A stretch of 64,000 nucleotides of DNA from Candidatus Anammoxibacter sp. (GCA_021777105.1 JAIQZQ010000069.1:124001-188000), one strand, 5' to 3'; positions 46,112 to 56,398 are shown, counted from the stretch's first letter. Notes: generated by a model from the letters alone, not told the origin. Numbers and translations: made by a program.

Positions 46112-46936
46112 ATGAAACAAATTGAAAACGAAACCATAAAGGCCTATTCCTTTTTGTGGGATTGGGAGATTAACAACAACAATAAAAATGAGAAAACTCA
46201 TTTTGAAATTGTTCAAAACACGTTAAATGACGAGATTGTTAGTGGTAATATTGGCCTGGAAGTTGGTTGCGGGCCCGGCTATGACATTGAATATATGGCC
46301 GCGCAATATCCCGGCAAGAAATTTGCGGCGATTGATTTTAGTTCATCCGTTTTTGCGTTAAGCAAACGGCTAAAGAAATTTAACAATATTCAATTAATAA
46401 GGGCTTCCGCTTTAGAGTTGCCGTTTAAGGCCGGGCAATTTGATTTTGTATACTCTTTTGGCGTTTTGCATCATACGGCAGATCCTGTGAAGGGCTTTGT
46501 TGAGATTAATAGAGTTTTGAAAAATAGAGCTCAAATGGTTTTGTATTTGTATGAAGACCATGAAGATAATATGGTTAAATATTATCTTTTGAAACTGGTT
46601 TCATTGATAAGGCTATTGACTACAAATATGCCGAATAAAGCGTTGTACGCGGCATGTGTGTTTGCGTCGCCTATTTTGTATATTTTGTTCTCAATTCCGG
46701 CTAAAATTTTAAATAAATTTAGAAAAACCATATTAATTGCGAATAAAGTGCCCTTTAATTTTGGAAGGCATCCTTTTGATTTAATTGGCGATTTGTTTGA
46801 CCGGTTCAAGGCGCCTATAGAGAAACGTTATGGACGGGAAGAGTTGCAGCTCTCTTTGTCATGCGCCGGATTTAAGGATATTAAATTAACTAAAATTCAT
46901 GACACTGCCGGTTGGGTTGTCAAGGCCGCAAAATGA
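46112..46936 (+). CDS. Class I SAM-dependent methyltransferase
   Basis: A 274-residue methyltransferase with motif I IGLEVGCGPGYDIEYM near residue 47 and FGVLHHTADPVKGF near 121. A hydrophobic patch at residues 165-200 is typical of family members acting on lipid or polyprenyl-linked substrates. It lies 17 bases after asnB and is the last gene before an AT-rich 178-base gap. Confidence 0.85.
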   Translation: MKQIENETIKAYSFLWDWEINNNNKNEKTHFEIVQNTLNDEIVSGNIGLEVGCGPGYDIEYMAAQYPGKKFAAIDFSSSVFALSKRLKKFNNIQLIRASALELPFKAGQFDFVYSFGVLHHTADPVKGFVEINRVLKNRAQMVLYLYEDHEDNMVKYYLLKLVSLIRLLTTNMPNKALYAACVFASPILYILFSIPAKILNKFRKTILIANKVPFNFGRHPFDLIGDLFDRFKAPIEKRYGREELQLSLSCAGFKDIKLTKIHDTAGWVVKAAK

Positions 46937-46972
46937 GTTCTTAATGGAAATGAGCTCCGATATATTTATATA

Positions 46973-47001
46973 TTGATATTTAATTAATATTTTATTAATA
47001 T
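46973..47001 (+). promoter_or_regulatory. Possible sigma-70-like promoter before the DUF4330 gene
   Basis: TTGATA at 46973-46978 and TAATAT at 46996-47001 are separated by 17 bases, in the 178-base AT-rich gap before the DUF4330 gene (ATG 47115). The region is so AT-rich that such matches arise easily by chance. An alternative -10-like TATACT lies at 47004-47009 but lacks a spaced -35. Confidence 0.25.
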
Positions 47002-47114
47002 TTTATACTATATATAGAAAAATTTTGCGTTTTATTTATAAAAATGGCGCAAATTGAATCGTTGTATTGCTATATATTTATAAAAATTTAGGTCATTATT
47101 AAGAAAAACGATCC

Positions 47115-49259
47115 ATGATTATCGATGAAAAAGGGAAATTGTTCGGCAAGATTAATATAATTGATCTGTTGGTAATATTGGTTTTAATTGCTTTGTCGCC
47201 TATGATTTATTTTGGTTATAGGATTATTAATCAGCCTTTGCCTGTTATATCAAAGGTTGAACCGGAAAATGGTCTTAATATTAATGATATTACAATTAAT
47301 GTTTATGGCTCTAATTTTCATAGAGACGCGCAGGTAAAAATAGGCCCTAATGTGTTAAAAAGAATTAACGCTGGGAAGAATGAGATTGTTGTGGTTGTTC
47401 CTAAAGGAGCGCAATCCGGCACGTTTGATGTGGTTGTATTAAATCCGGGAAATATAGCTAGCGCGCAAAATGCAAGGTTTACAATTAATGCTCCGCCACC
47501 TTCGCCGTTGTTTATTGCGGAAACAGAGATATATCTTAAATTTAGCAATATTGATAAGAATGTAGCAGAATCAATTGAGGTAGGCGATATAACAGACGGG
47601 CAGAATGATAAAGCGTTTGCCGAGATTGTTGATATTGTTCGGTTTCGAGGCGTCAATCACAAGATTGATTTGGGCGAAGGGCGTGAGATTTGGCGGGAAA
47701 ATCCTGACAAAATTGATGTCATCTGTAAATTGAGATTGGCCGGCGAAGTAAACGAAGGCCGAATATTTTTTAATGATAAAGATGTTTCCATTAAATCAAA
47801 ATTGAGATTTGTAAATAGCAAATATGAATTAGAGGGAACAATAGTTCCTGCTCCCGGTTTACTAACATTTGAAGAGGCTATTCTTTATTGTGAGTTTAAG
47901 AATGTGCCTAATGATATTTTTAAGATAGTGAGCGTCGGGGATAAAACTGAAGACAATAAACGTGGAAACAGTGGCGAAATATTAGATATAATAAGTTATA
48001 AACTGAGCGATCTTGATATTAATATCGCATCTAATGAAGAGAAGATTGTAAGGGTGGAACTAAGCAAGAAAGACGCTCTGTGTAAACTAAAAATAAGAGG
48101 CGAAATAAGAAAGGGCGATTTCTACTTTAATGATGAAAAAATTAGTTTGACGGCTCAAATAGTTTTTTCAAATAGCAGGTATAAGTTGGAGGGGAAAATA
48201 GTTCCCGTTCCTAAAATAAGGACATATACGGAAATAGAGGCGCTTTGCGATTTTAAGAATGTGCCAAACAATATTGTAAAGTTGATTAAAAAAGGGGATA
48301 AGACTCATTATTATAAGGGTAATGGAGAAATATTAGATATTGTAAACTCAATTAGAAGCAGTGAAGTTTCTAATGCTTTTAAAATAATTAAAGGCAATAA
48401 AGACGGAAAATTGGTTTATCAGGACGTTTTGTGTAAAGTAGGGCTGATGTGTGAAACAGTAGGCAATGAATTGTATTTTAACAATACTAAGGTTGCTTTA
48501 AATAAAAAGATTGAGTTTTCTAATAAGAAATATAGCTTAAAGGGCTATATAGTTCAAGGAAACGAATTTGAAACATCAGTTGAGGCGATAATTTATTGTG
48601 ATTTTAAGAATGTGCCAAATAATATTGCAGAGTTAATCACAAAAGGTGATAAATTAAGCCAAGAAGGCAGAATGGTTAGCGCGGGAGAAATAATTGAGAT
48701 CTTATATAATAAAGATAGTAAAATATCAATCAATAAAGAGAATAATAATGTTGAACAGGCAAATAGACAAAACAATAAAGATGTTTCTTGCAAACTAAAA
48801 ATAAGATGTTATTTGGATAAATATAAGCTTGTTTTTAATGGCAAAGAGTTGAAAGTTAATTCTGTTTTAGATTTTATAAGCTCTGAATATAAATTAAATT
48901 CTTTTGTTAAAAAAATTCAAGTGTTAAGGAAGTTTATTTATGTTACTGTGAGATTCAATACCATAATACCCGAAGTAGTGAATTTAATAAAGCAGGGTGA
49001 TGAGGAATTTAAGGAGAATCTTTTTGATGGGATAGCTTTGAAGAAAATTAATAAAGTTTCTCCAGACTATAGCGTGGGTTTGATGAGAATAGATAATAGA
49101 TATTGTGTCGTGGAAAATGCTGATTATAAGATGTTAGAAATTCAATTTACTGTGCCGGAAACAATATTTATAGGAAAAAAAATAAAGGTTGGACGTCCTT
49201 TTAGTTTTACGACTGCTAAATATGAAATTAACGGCACAGTTATAAATATTAAGAATTGA
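47115..49259 (+). CDS. DUF4330/TIG multi-repeat envelope protein
   Basis: A 714-residue protein. DEKGKLFGKINIIDLLVILV at the N-terminus is the DUF4330 entry with one membrane segment (about 15-36). Residues 41-126 look like an IPT/TIG immunoglobulin-like domain. Five repeats of about 110 residues follow (starting near 138, 257, 375, 494 and 607), each with a form of CDFKNVPNNIVKLIKKGDK, a GEILDI strand and an ending like SRYKLEGKIV; the last repeat is the most diverged. It is probably anchored in the inner membrane with a long extracytoplasmic repeat arm, perhaps organising glycan export. No enzymatic motif is seen. Confidence 0.78.
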   Translation: MIIDEKGKLFGKINIIDLLVILVLIALSPMIYFGYRIINQPLPVISKVEPENGLNINDITINVYGSNFHRDAQVKIGPNVLKRINAGKNEIVVVVPKGAQSGTFDVVVLNPGNIASAQNARFTINAPPPSPLFIAETEIYLKFSNIDKNVAESIEVGDITDGQNDKAFAEIVDIVRFRGVNHKIDLGEGREIWRENPDKIDVICKLRLAGEVNEGRIFFNDKDVSIKSKLRFVNSKYELEGTIVPAPGLLTFEEAILYCEFKNVPNDIFKIVSVGDKTEDNKRGNSGEILDIISYKLSDLDINIASNEEKIVRVELSKKDALCKLKIRGEIRKGDFYFNDEKISLTAQIVFSNSRYKLEGKIVPVPKIRTYTEIEALCDFKNVPNNIVKLIKKGDKTHYYKGNGEILDIVNSIRSSEVSNAFKIIKGNKDGKLVYQDVLCKVGLMCETVGNELYFNNTKVALNKKIEFSNKKYSLKGYIVQGNEFETSVEAIIYCDFKNVPNNIAELITKGDKLSQEGRMVSAGEIIEILYNKDSKISINKENNNVEQANRQNNKDVSCKLKIRCYLDKYKLVFNGKELKVNSVLDFISSEYKLNSFVKKIQVLRKFIYVTVRFNTIIPEVVNLIKQGDEEFKENLFDGIALKKINKVSPDYSVGLMRIDNRYCVVENADYKMLEIQFTVPETIFIGKKIKVGRPFSFTTAKYEINGTVINIKN

Positions 49260-49333
49260 TCAGCGGAAAATTAGAATGAGAATAGCAACGAGCAATTGTT
49301 AGAAATTAATAAAGAGAGATATTTGATTATACG

Positions 49334-49891
49334 ATGGAATTTTTATACTGGACAGAGAATAGCGGAGTCTTAAGTTGTATTTTCTCATTTTTGCATTTGT
49401 GTAAAAAGATTAAGGCGTCTATTGTTAATAGTTATTTAAATAGTTTTACATATAACTTTTTATATATTTCAAAAGAATGGATTAATAGAGCGTTTAAGCA
49501 CAGTTTATTTAGACGTATTACTGAAGTAGAAAAAGCCGGCAGCAGAGATATTTGTGGACAAAGCATTATTGTTCGAAATTTTGCCAAATTAATAGATAAT
49601 AGTAGAAATAGATTCTTGTTCTATTTTGGTGAAAGCAAATTAGCCCGCATAATGTTTGCTTTGTCAAAAGATATTGAAATTCACCCGCTTAAGCGCGGAG
49701 GATGGGTAGGTATTATTGCGATATTAGTTGATTCCGCGTTAATCGCGCTGACGGGAAAAGATGTAAATATGTTTGGCATGTCATTAAGAGGGACTCTCTT
49801 GTTAATAGCAATTGTTTGTATATTTTGCGACGCAAATTGGCATAATGTTAAACAAGGTAGTTTTGCAATAAAGAAAATTTCAAAAATATAA
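49334..49891 (+). CDS. Hypothetical membrane protein next to DUF4330 gene
   Basis: A 185-residue protein with two hydrophobic segments near residues 125-141 and 150-166, and amphipathic N-terminal helices. The region HPLKRGGWVGIIAILVDS before the first segment recalls the start of some O-antigen polymerase-like proteins found next to DUF4330 genes, but only this short N-terminal-like module is present. It could be a small partner of the polymerase or a truncated relative. No catalytic motif is seen. Confidence 0.5.
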   Translation: MEFLYWTENSGVLSCIFSFLHLCKKIKASIVNSYLNSFTYNFLYISKEWINRAFKHSLFRRITEVEKAGSRDICGQSIIVRNFAKLIDNSRNRFLFYFGESKLARIMFALSKDIEIHPLKRGGWVGIIAILVDSALIALTGKDVNMFGMSLRGTLLLIAIVCIFCDANWHNVKQGSFAIKKISKI

Positions 49892-49995
49892 AATGAGTGG
49901 ATAGAAGTCTTGAACGTTTTACAAAATTAGCGCCATTGGGTAGGCTTTGCTTATAGGCAATTATGCGCTCTTAACTGGTTAAACATCTAATATAA

Positions 49996-51225
49996 TTGAA
50001 AAAAAGGAAGATTATAAGAATTATTGCGCGGCTCAATATTGGCGGGCCTGCTATACACGCGATTTTGTTAACAGCGGGTTTGAATAAAGAAAAGTTTGAA
50101 TCGATCCTGATTACAGGCGCTGTTAGCGCATCTGAAGGAGATATGTCATATTTGGCGCAAAATAAAGGGGTCGCGCCGGTTTTAATCAATGAATTGGGCC
50201 GCGAAATTTCATGGAAAGATGATTTAGCCGCTTTATGGAAAATATTTAAGATAATAAGGGATGAACAACCGGATATTGTGCATACCCATACAGCAAAAGC
50301 CGGCGCATTGGGGCGGCTTGTTGTTGCTTTGGTAAATTACGGTTTGTTTTTTAAGGTTAAAAGCAGAAATCGGATAAAACTGGTTCATACTTTTCATGGC
50401 CATGTTTTTCATAGTTATTTTGGTTGGCTAAAGTCTAATATTTTTATATTTATTGAGCGGTTTCTTGCCCTGATTACCGACAAAATTGTCGTTATAAGTT
50501 GTGAGCAGGCAAATGATATATCAAATAAATATAACGTATGCAATCGGGAAAAAATATCAATTGTTCCATTGGGGCTGGATTTAGATAAATATTTATACAA
50601 TAAATGCGACGGCGCAAGGTTTAGAAGCGAATTTAGCATAAAAAATGATTGTTTATTAATTGGTTTAATAGGAAGGTTGGTTCCGGTTAAAAATCATAAA
50701 ATGTTTTTTGACGCCGCAAAAATGTTTGCCGAGAAATTTCCCGGCGTGAATATTAAATTTGTTGTTATAGGCGATGGCGAGTTAAGAAACGAGCTGGATA
50801 ATTATGCTATAAAATTAGGGTTTAAAAATGGTATAATTTTTGCTGGTTGGCGCGAAAAGCTGGAAGATATTTATCCTGCATTGGATTTTGTGGCGCTTAC
50901 GTCATTTAATGAGGGCACGCCGGTGTCAATTATAGAGGCGTTGGCATCCGGGAAAGCTATAATTGCCACGAATGTCGGCGGTGTGCCGGATTTGATGGGG
51001 AAGTTTCAAAAAACAGATGGAAATAACGGCAAGGCAAGTTTTTTTGAAAATGGAATTTTAGTTGAATCCGGCGATACTCTCGGATTTGTTGACGCTTTAA
51101 ATTTTCTGATAGAAAATAAGAGCGAGAGATTTGCTCTTGGCTTGCGAGGGAAAGCTTTTGTAGAAAGTAAATTTAATATTGCAAGGCTGGCGAGCGATAT
51201 AGAAAAGCTTTATGAATCAATATAG
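49996..51225 (+). CDS. GT4 family glycosyltransferase
   Basis: A 409-residue GT-B enzyme from TTG 49996. RIIARLNIGGPAIHAILL at the N-terminus and VHTHTAKAGALGRL near 97 are acceptor-side motifs, and EGTPVSIIEALASGKAII near 310 is the donor-binding EX7E-type block. It transfers a sugar onto the lipid-linked chain. It is followed by an SDR epimerase after 108 bases. Confidence 0.88.
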   Translation: MKKRKIIRIIARLNIGGPAIHAILLTAGLNKEKFESILITGAVSASEGDMSYLAQNKGVAPVLINELGREISWKDDLAALWKIFKIIRDEQPDIVHTHTAKAGALGRLVVALVNYGLFFKVKSRNRIKLVHTFHGHVFHSYFGWLKSNIFIFIERFLALITDKIVVISCEQANDISNKYNVCNREKISIVPLGLDLDKYLYNKCDGARFRSEFSIKNDCLLIGLIGRLVPVKNHKMFFDAAKMFAEKFPGVNIKFVVIGDGELRNELDNYAIKLGFKNGIIFAGWREKLEDIYPALDFVALTSFNEGTPVSIIEALASGKAIIATNVGGVPDLMGKFQKTDGNNGKASFFENGILVESGDTLGFVDALNFLIENKSERFALGLRGKAFVESKFNIARLASDIEKLYESI

Positions 51226-51333
51226 TTTACGCTAATAAAATATTTATAAAGAAGCGTGTTTTGATTTGCGCAATATTTTTGTAAAAAAATGATAATTTAG
51301 ATTAATTAATTTTAATTACAAGTAGGTGATGTC

Positions 51334-52296
51334 TTGAAAAGTCTTATAACTGGCGGGGCGGGATTTATTGGGTCGCATTTAGCGGAAGAACTCCTTAATA
51401 ACGGGGATGATGTTTATGTTATTGATGATTTGTCCACTGGAAGCATTGAAAATATAGAACATTTAAAAGTGAATTCGAAATTTCATTATGTAATTGACAC
51501 TATTATGAACGAGCCTGTTACGGCAGAGTTGGTTGATAGATGCGACAGGGTATTTCATATGGCCGCTGCTGTTGGTGTAAAGCTTATTGTGGAAAGCCCG
51601 GTTCGCACTATAGAAACAAATATTAAGGGAACGGAAATTGTATTGCGCGCCGCCAATAAGAAAAAGAAGCTTGTGATCATTGCTTCGACTTCCGAAGTTT
51701 ATGGAAAAGGCGATAATATACCATTTAAAGAAACCTATGATATGGTTTTAGGCACCACCAAGAATGGACGATGGAGTTACGCTTGCTCAAAAGCTATTGA
51801 TGAGTTCCTTTCCCTTGCGTATTATAAAGAAAAGAAGCTGCCTGTTATTGTTGTTCGTTTTTTCAACACTGTAGGGCCCAGGCAAACAGGGCAATACGGG
51901 ATGGTAGTGCCGACTTTTGTCAAACAGGCTATTATGGGGCATGATATTACAGTGTATGGAGATGGCTCACAGAGTAGAAGTTTTACTTATGTAGGCGACG
52001 TTGTGAAAGGTTTATTAGGGCTTTGCGATAATAAACAGGCGATAGGCGATATATTTAATATTGGCCATGGAGATGAGATAAGCATATGCGAGTTGGCAAA
52101 ATTGGTTAAGTCTATGACGGAAAGTAAATCGGAGATAGTATTTGTTCCTTATGACAGCGCTTATGAAGCCGGCTTTGAGGATATGCAAAGAAGATCGCCG
52201 GATATATCTAAAATTAGCGAGCTAATTGGTTATAAGCCTACTTTGGGGATACGGGAGATACTTGAAAAAGTTATAAAATATTTTAAAGAATCTTAA
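51334..52296 (+). CDS. SDR NAD-dependent nucleotide-sugar epimerase/dehydratase
   Basis: A 320-residue extended short-chain dehydrogenase. SLITGGAGFIGSHL is the NAD-binding loop, with STSEVYG and SYACSK giving the Ser and Tyr-x-x-x-Lys catalytic residues. It most resembles UDP-glucose 4-epimerase and UDP-glucuronate decarboxylase-type enzymes. The start is TTG preceded by AGGTGAT. The exact sugar change cannot be told from motifs alone. Confidence 0.9.
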   Translation: MKSLITGGAGFIGSHLAEELLNNGDDVYVIDDLSTGSIENIEHLKVNSKFHYVIDTIMNEPVTAELVDRCDRVFHMAAAVGVKLIVESPVRTIETNIKGTEIVLRAANKKKKLVIIASTSEVYGKGDNIPFKETYDMVLGTTKNGRWSYACSKAIDEFLSLAYYKEKKLPVIVVRFFNTVGPRQTGQYGMVVPTFVKQAIMGHDITVYGDGSQSRSFTYVGDVVKGLLGLCDNKQAIGDIFNIGHGDEISICELAKLVKSMTESKSEIVFVPYDSAYEAGFEDMQRRSPDISKISELIGYKPTLGIREILEKVIKYFKES

Positions 52297-52492
52297 ACTT
52301 TTGAATTTGCCTTGGCATATATATTTTAAACAATTAAATTCCTTTAAATTTCGGGAAATAGATGACGCCGGTTTTTAGAATAATTGGATGTTGCATATGT
52401 GGGTGGCTGGTTTGTTTGTTTATGATTTGCGCAGCTGTTTGATTTCTTTGTTTTTTAAATAATTAGAAAATCGTTTTAAATTATAAATAAAT

Positions 52493-54430
52493 ATGCTATA
52501 CACATATATATTCGCGTTTTTTGCATCTCTTATTTTAGCTCTGATTCTCACGCCTATTGTGCTTTCGCTGTCAATAAAGCATGGAAAAGTTTCACAAGTG
52601 TCGCATGACAGATGGCATAAAACACCTACTCCGTTTTTAGGCGGCATTGGAATTTGGGTTTCATTTCTAGTCGTTGTCCTCTTCATCACATTCATTCCAA
52701 GAGTTTGGGATGCGCCGCTTTTACAACTTCCAGATCTTTCAGATTATTATTTATGTCTTGCTCTCTCCGGAGCTTCTGGAATGTTCGTATTGGGATTGGT
52801 AGACGATTTTGTTAAATTAAATCCGCAAATAAAACTGGTGGCTCAAATCATTATCGCGACTGTAATGGTAAAGTTTGGCATTGTTATTGAAATAGTGCCA
52901 TATCCGGCTATAGCGATACCGCTAACAATTTTTTGGATTGTCGGCATTACAAACGCATTTAACTTGCTTGATAACATGGATGGCTTGTCGGGAGGGATTG
53001 TCGGTATAACAGCTTTAATTTTGTTTGCGTTTTCACTTCAAAGCGGCAATCAATATGTTGCGATTTTGGCTTTGCCTATGGCTGGAGCTGCATTTGGTTT
53101 TCTCGTGTATAATTTTAGCCCGGCAAAGATTTTTATGGGCGACTCCGGCAGCATGTTCATGGGCTTTTTGGTTTCGATACTAGCTGTTGTAGGCACGTGG
53201 AAGTATGCAACAAACGTTGTTGTGGCAATTTCTCCCCCTCTTTTGGCTTTGGGAGTGCCGCTCTTTGATACAATGTTTGTTACTATTACCAGACGGTTAA
53301 GAGGTCAAAAAGTGTCACAGGGAGGCAAGGACCATATCTCTCATAGATTAGTCTCTCTAGGTTTAAGCGAGCGTCGCGCTGTTTTGGTTATTTATTCCAT
53401 TTCGATTCTATTTGGAGCTTTAGCGCTTTTCTTTAGCAATGTCACCCCTTTTGTAGTTCTTGTTATATCTATAATTGTCGCGATTATACTGTTTTTTATA
53501 GGCATGTTTTTTCGTGAAATTGACATTAGCAATAAAAACGACCAAAATAAAGATAAAGGTAATAGTGGACAAGTGGCTGTTGGGAAGAGAAATGAGTATC
53601 CGTTAAGTAAAAGAAGTTTGGTCGAGATTATGATGGATATAGCTTTGGTTTCAATAGCCTATTTTTCATCATATTTAATTCGCACCGAAGGGGCTCTATC
53701 TCAACCATTTTTTGATAGATTTGTTGAAAGCTGTCCATGGGTTATTATTATAAAGTGTGTTATCTTCTATTTTATGAATATGTATAAATCCCATTGGAGG
53801 TATGTAAGCATTTTCGACTTGATTGGCATTGTAAAAGCTGTGACAATCAGCTCTCTTGCTATTGTCTTTATAGCTTTTATGTTTGCGAGATTTAGTTATG
53901 GTTACTCACGATCTGTTTTTGTAATTGACTGGATGTTGACGTTAATTTTAGTTGGAGGAAGCAGATGCTTTTTTAGGGCGTTTAGAGAGCTAATTGTTAA
54001 CTATCGCGTTGGCGGGCGCAACACTTTAATCGTTGGGGCCGGCAATATTGGAGAAATCGTGTTGAAACAGATAAAAAATAATCCCATGTCAAGGTTAAAG
54101 GTTGTAGGCTTTATTGATGATGATTTGCATAAATTAGGCTCAAGAATACATGGCGTAAAGGTCCAAGGCTCCTCTCGTGATTTGCTGGAAATTGCGGACA
54201 AGAATAAAGTGCAGGAGGTCGTGATTGCCATACATTCAGCCTCTGCGGCTACGATCTCAAGAATAGAGAGTATTTGCAAAGAGAACGGCATTAAATATAG
54301 CAAGATTCCGGAAGTGGATAATGTGTTAGAGGAGCTTGTACAGCCTGAATCGTCCCATAACGGGAAAAATGATGTTTTTGGCGCTAATATGCGTCATAAA
54401 ATTGACAAAAATTATTTCTCCAGCAACTGA
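52493..54430 (+). CDS. WecA/MraY-type phosphosugar transferase fused to CapD N-terminal domain
   Basis: A 645-residue membrane protein. Residues 1-345 are a polyprenyl-phosphate sugar-1-phosphate transferase with VDDFVK, NAFNLLDNMDGL near 151, FMGDSGSMFMG near 213 and HISHRL near 282; all catalytic acidic motifs are intact. After a hydrophilic linker, residues 385-620 match the N-terminal four-segment membrane region and nucleotide-binding region of CapD/FlaA1-like proteins (NTLIVGAGNIGE near 509). The catalytic SDR domain of CapD is missing. It probably starts the lipid-linked repeat unit. Confidence 0.85.
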   Translation: MLYTYIFAFFASLILALILTPIVLSLSIKHGKVSQVSHDRWHKTPTPFLGGIGIWVSFLVVVLFITFIPRVWDAPLLQLPDLSDYYLCLALSGASGMFVLGLVDDFVKLNPQIKLVAQIIIATVMVKFGIVIEIVPYPAIAIPLTIFWIVGITNAFNLLDNMDGLSGGIVGITALILFAFSLQSGNQYVAILALPMAGAAFGFLVYNFSPAKIFMGDSGSMFMGFLVSILAVVGTWKYATNVVVAISPPLLALGVPLFDTMFVTITRRLRGQKVSQGGKDHISHRLVSLGLSERRAVLVIYSISILFGALALFFSNVTPFVVLVISIIVAIILFFIGMFFREIDISNKNDQNKDKGNSGQVAVGKRNEYPLSKRSLVEIMMDIALVSIAYFSSYLIRTEGALSQPFFDRFVESCPWVIIIKCVIFYFMNMYKSHWRYVSIFDLIGIVKAVTISSLAIVFIAFMFARFSYGYSRSVFVIDWMLTLILVGGSRCFFRAFRELIVNYRVGGRNTLIVGAGNIGEIVLKQIKNNPMSRLKVVGFIDDDLHKLGSRIHGVKVQGSSRDLLEIADKNKVQEVVIAIHSASAATISRIESICKENGIKYSKIPEVDNVLEELVQPESSHNGKNDVFGANMRHKIDKNYFSSN

Positions 54431-54489
54431 TCTTAGGCCTTAAAATCTTTAATTATTGTTTATATGCGTGGCAGGGGGGATAAAGGGCT

Positions 54490-54840
54490 TTGCAAATGCA
54501 AAAGAGAGTTTTTATTTTATTTATTTTGTTTGTTTTATATTTTAGCGTAAACGTGTTGGATAGCGGGTTCGAAATGCTCTTATCTTCTAATAATAATTCA
54601 AAAACAATTTTCGATATTACGGAATCGCATTTCCGGCAGCCAAAAGAATTTCCTGTTCTTATGAAATATTACAAAATGTTTTTTAGTAGAATAGAGTCTG
54701 ATTATGATAAAATATGGTTCCTTTCCCCAATATCTTATTCTGTATTGCTGCTAATTTTTTTAACTTTGCCAGTTATAATTTTTACAAAATTGTTTTCGGC
54801 TATTTCTCGTCGTCAACACGTTTCGACAAGTAAAGATTAA
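54490..54840 (+). CDS. Small two-segment membrane protein, unknown
   Basis: A 116-residue protein with membrane segments near 5-22 and 84-104 and a roughly 60-residue loop between them, expected outside the cytoplasm. This topology resembles a miniature Wzz-type protein, and it lies 17 bases before the Wzz-like gene. It may be an accessory of the chain-length system. No family is recognised. ATG 54490 or the codon two positions later (54496) could be the start. Confidence 0.55.
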   Translation: MQMQKRVFILFILFVLYFSVNVLDSGFEMLLSSNNNSKTIFDITESHFRQPKEFPVLMKYYKMFFSRIESDYDKIWFLSPISYSVLLLIFLTLPVIIFTKLFSAISRRQHVSTSKD

Positions 54841-54857
54841 TAACAGGATTTTATTTA

Positions 54858-56219
54858 GTGGAAGAACAAAAACAACTTAAAAGTTATTTTGAAATACTTT
54901 GGACTAGAAGATTATTAATTATTATAGTAACGTCCTCATGTATGACGATTGCGGCGTTAATAAATGTGTTGGCGCCGTCAGAATATAAGACAACCGCGAC
55001 AATATTGGTGACTTCTCCATATGCACCTGACAATATGAATTTGCCTAACGCGCCATATTCTACAGGCATATTTAATGATTTGTTTCATAATGTTAATTTT
55101 AGAAAAGCGATTTTAGACAAGCTTGGCAAAAAGGGCGCTGAAATAAAACTTACGGCGACTAAATTGGAAAAAATGGCAAGCCTTGAGTTCGTTCCGAAAA
55201 ATAATATTATTAGGGTAAATGTTGAAGGGCGCGAGCTTGAGTTTTTAAATGATATTGTAAATAGTTTTACGGAAATTTATGTTGAACAATTTAATCATGC
55301 GCAGAAATTGGAATTTTTAGAAACTAAGCATAAGGTTGGTGAAGATTTGAAAGTTATCCGTGAAGAATTAAATAGCAAGGAAGAGGAGATCAAAGCATTA
55401 GGGTTGAAAATAGATAAGCATTTAATTGATCAAAAATATGGCAAAGTTAGCCATCAGTTATCAAGTTATGAGAATGAATTGCGTGATAGAAGGATAGCCC
55501 TTGATGGAAATAACGCAATAATACAAGAGATTGAAAGGCAATTAAATACGGAAAATGAGCGCCCGCTGCCGAATCTACATTTGATACATTCCTTAAATGA
55601 AAAAATAAGAAATATATCTGTAAACAAGAGTGAATATAATGTGAAATATAATGAAATAAATAAATTTATTGGTCAACTTGAAAATGGCAAAAAAGATGAT
55701 AAAACCGTATCTGAACTGACGGATTATAAAAAACAGGCGACGGAACTAAATATATTGTTAAATGCGTCAAACGCGAAAATTAATGAATATAAAAAACAAA
55801 TAGAAGCTGAAAGGGTTAGTCCTTCTAGGAACAAAAAAACTATTGATAGCTTGAGGGGCAGGCTAAGGAACCAGACTGAAGCAAATGAACGCAAATCTGC
55901 GGAATATAAAAAAATGTCAAATACATTAGTTAAATTAAAAAATGACGTTAAAACATTAAATGAAAAAAAATTATATTACGATACTGAAAAAAGGAAATTA
56001 GAACGCGAGCGACAGTCCGTCGTCGCTAAATTAAATAGTATTGAGGCTAAAGCTAATAAAGCTATGATGTCCGCCAAAACAAAAAGAATGAAAGCAAAAG
56101 TATTTGAGCTGTCAAGCTGCCCGCTGGAGGTTAAATCAAGCTTAGTAAATAGTTTAGCCTATTCCGGTATTGGCGGCTTTGCGCTTATTATTCTATTTTT
56201 ATGGATATGTTTTATTTGA
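54858..56219 (+). CDS. Wzz-type polysaccharide chain-length/co-polymerase protein
   Basis: A 453-residue protein from GTG 54858. The N-terminus KSYFEILWTRRLLIIIVTSS and a segment near residues 15-35 match Wzz/BY-kinase-type proteins; a long coiled-coil-rich region from about 150 to 410 and a second membrane segment near 432-452 follow. There is no tyrosine kinase domain. Such proteins set polysaccharide chain length with Wzy. The following 179-base gap shows no gene or clear signal. Confidence 0.8.
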   Translation: MEEQKQLKSYFEILWTRRLLIIIVTSSCMTIAALINVLAPSEYKTTATILVTSPYAPDNMNLPNAPYSTGIFNDLFHNVNFRKAILDKLGKKGAEIKLTATKLEKMASLEFVPKNNIIRVNVEGRELEFLNDIVNSFTEIYVEQFNHAQKLEFLETKHKVGEDLKVIREELNSKEEEIKALGLKIDKHLIDQKYGKVSHQLSSYENELRDRRIALDGNNAIIQEIERQLNTENERPLPNLHLIHSLNEKIRNISVNKSEYNVKYNEINKFIGQLENGKKDDKTVSELTDYKKQATELNILLNASNAKINEYKKQIEAERVSPSRNKKTIDSLRGRLRNQTEANERKSAEYKKMSNTLVKLKNDVKTLNEKKLYYDTEKRKLERERQSVVAKLNSIEAKANKAMMSAKTKRMKAKVFELSSCPLEVKSSLVNSLAYSGIGGFALIILFLWICFI

Positions 56220-56398
56220 TAGACATAATTACGATGCGCCCCTTTTCTCATTCCACGCTTATTGTCTACCCTCTGCTCACACTGGTTTCATTTAGCTTTT
56301 AGAAAGCAGATCCGCATGTTTTCTATAAGATTATGCCGTATTCTCCTTCCTGTCTATTAATATTGACTTTTTGGACATTTATTAAAATATTTTAAAAA

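Noticed and set aside
52362-52442. 26-codon hydrophobic frame before the WecA-CapD gene
   Set aside because: Hydrophobic and cysteine-rich, but short, without a clear ribosome site or coupling to a neighbour; chance is enough.
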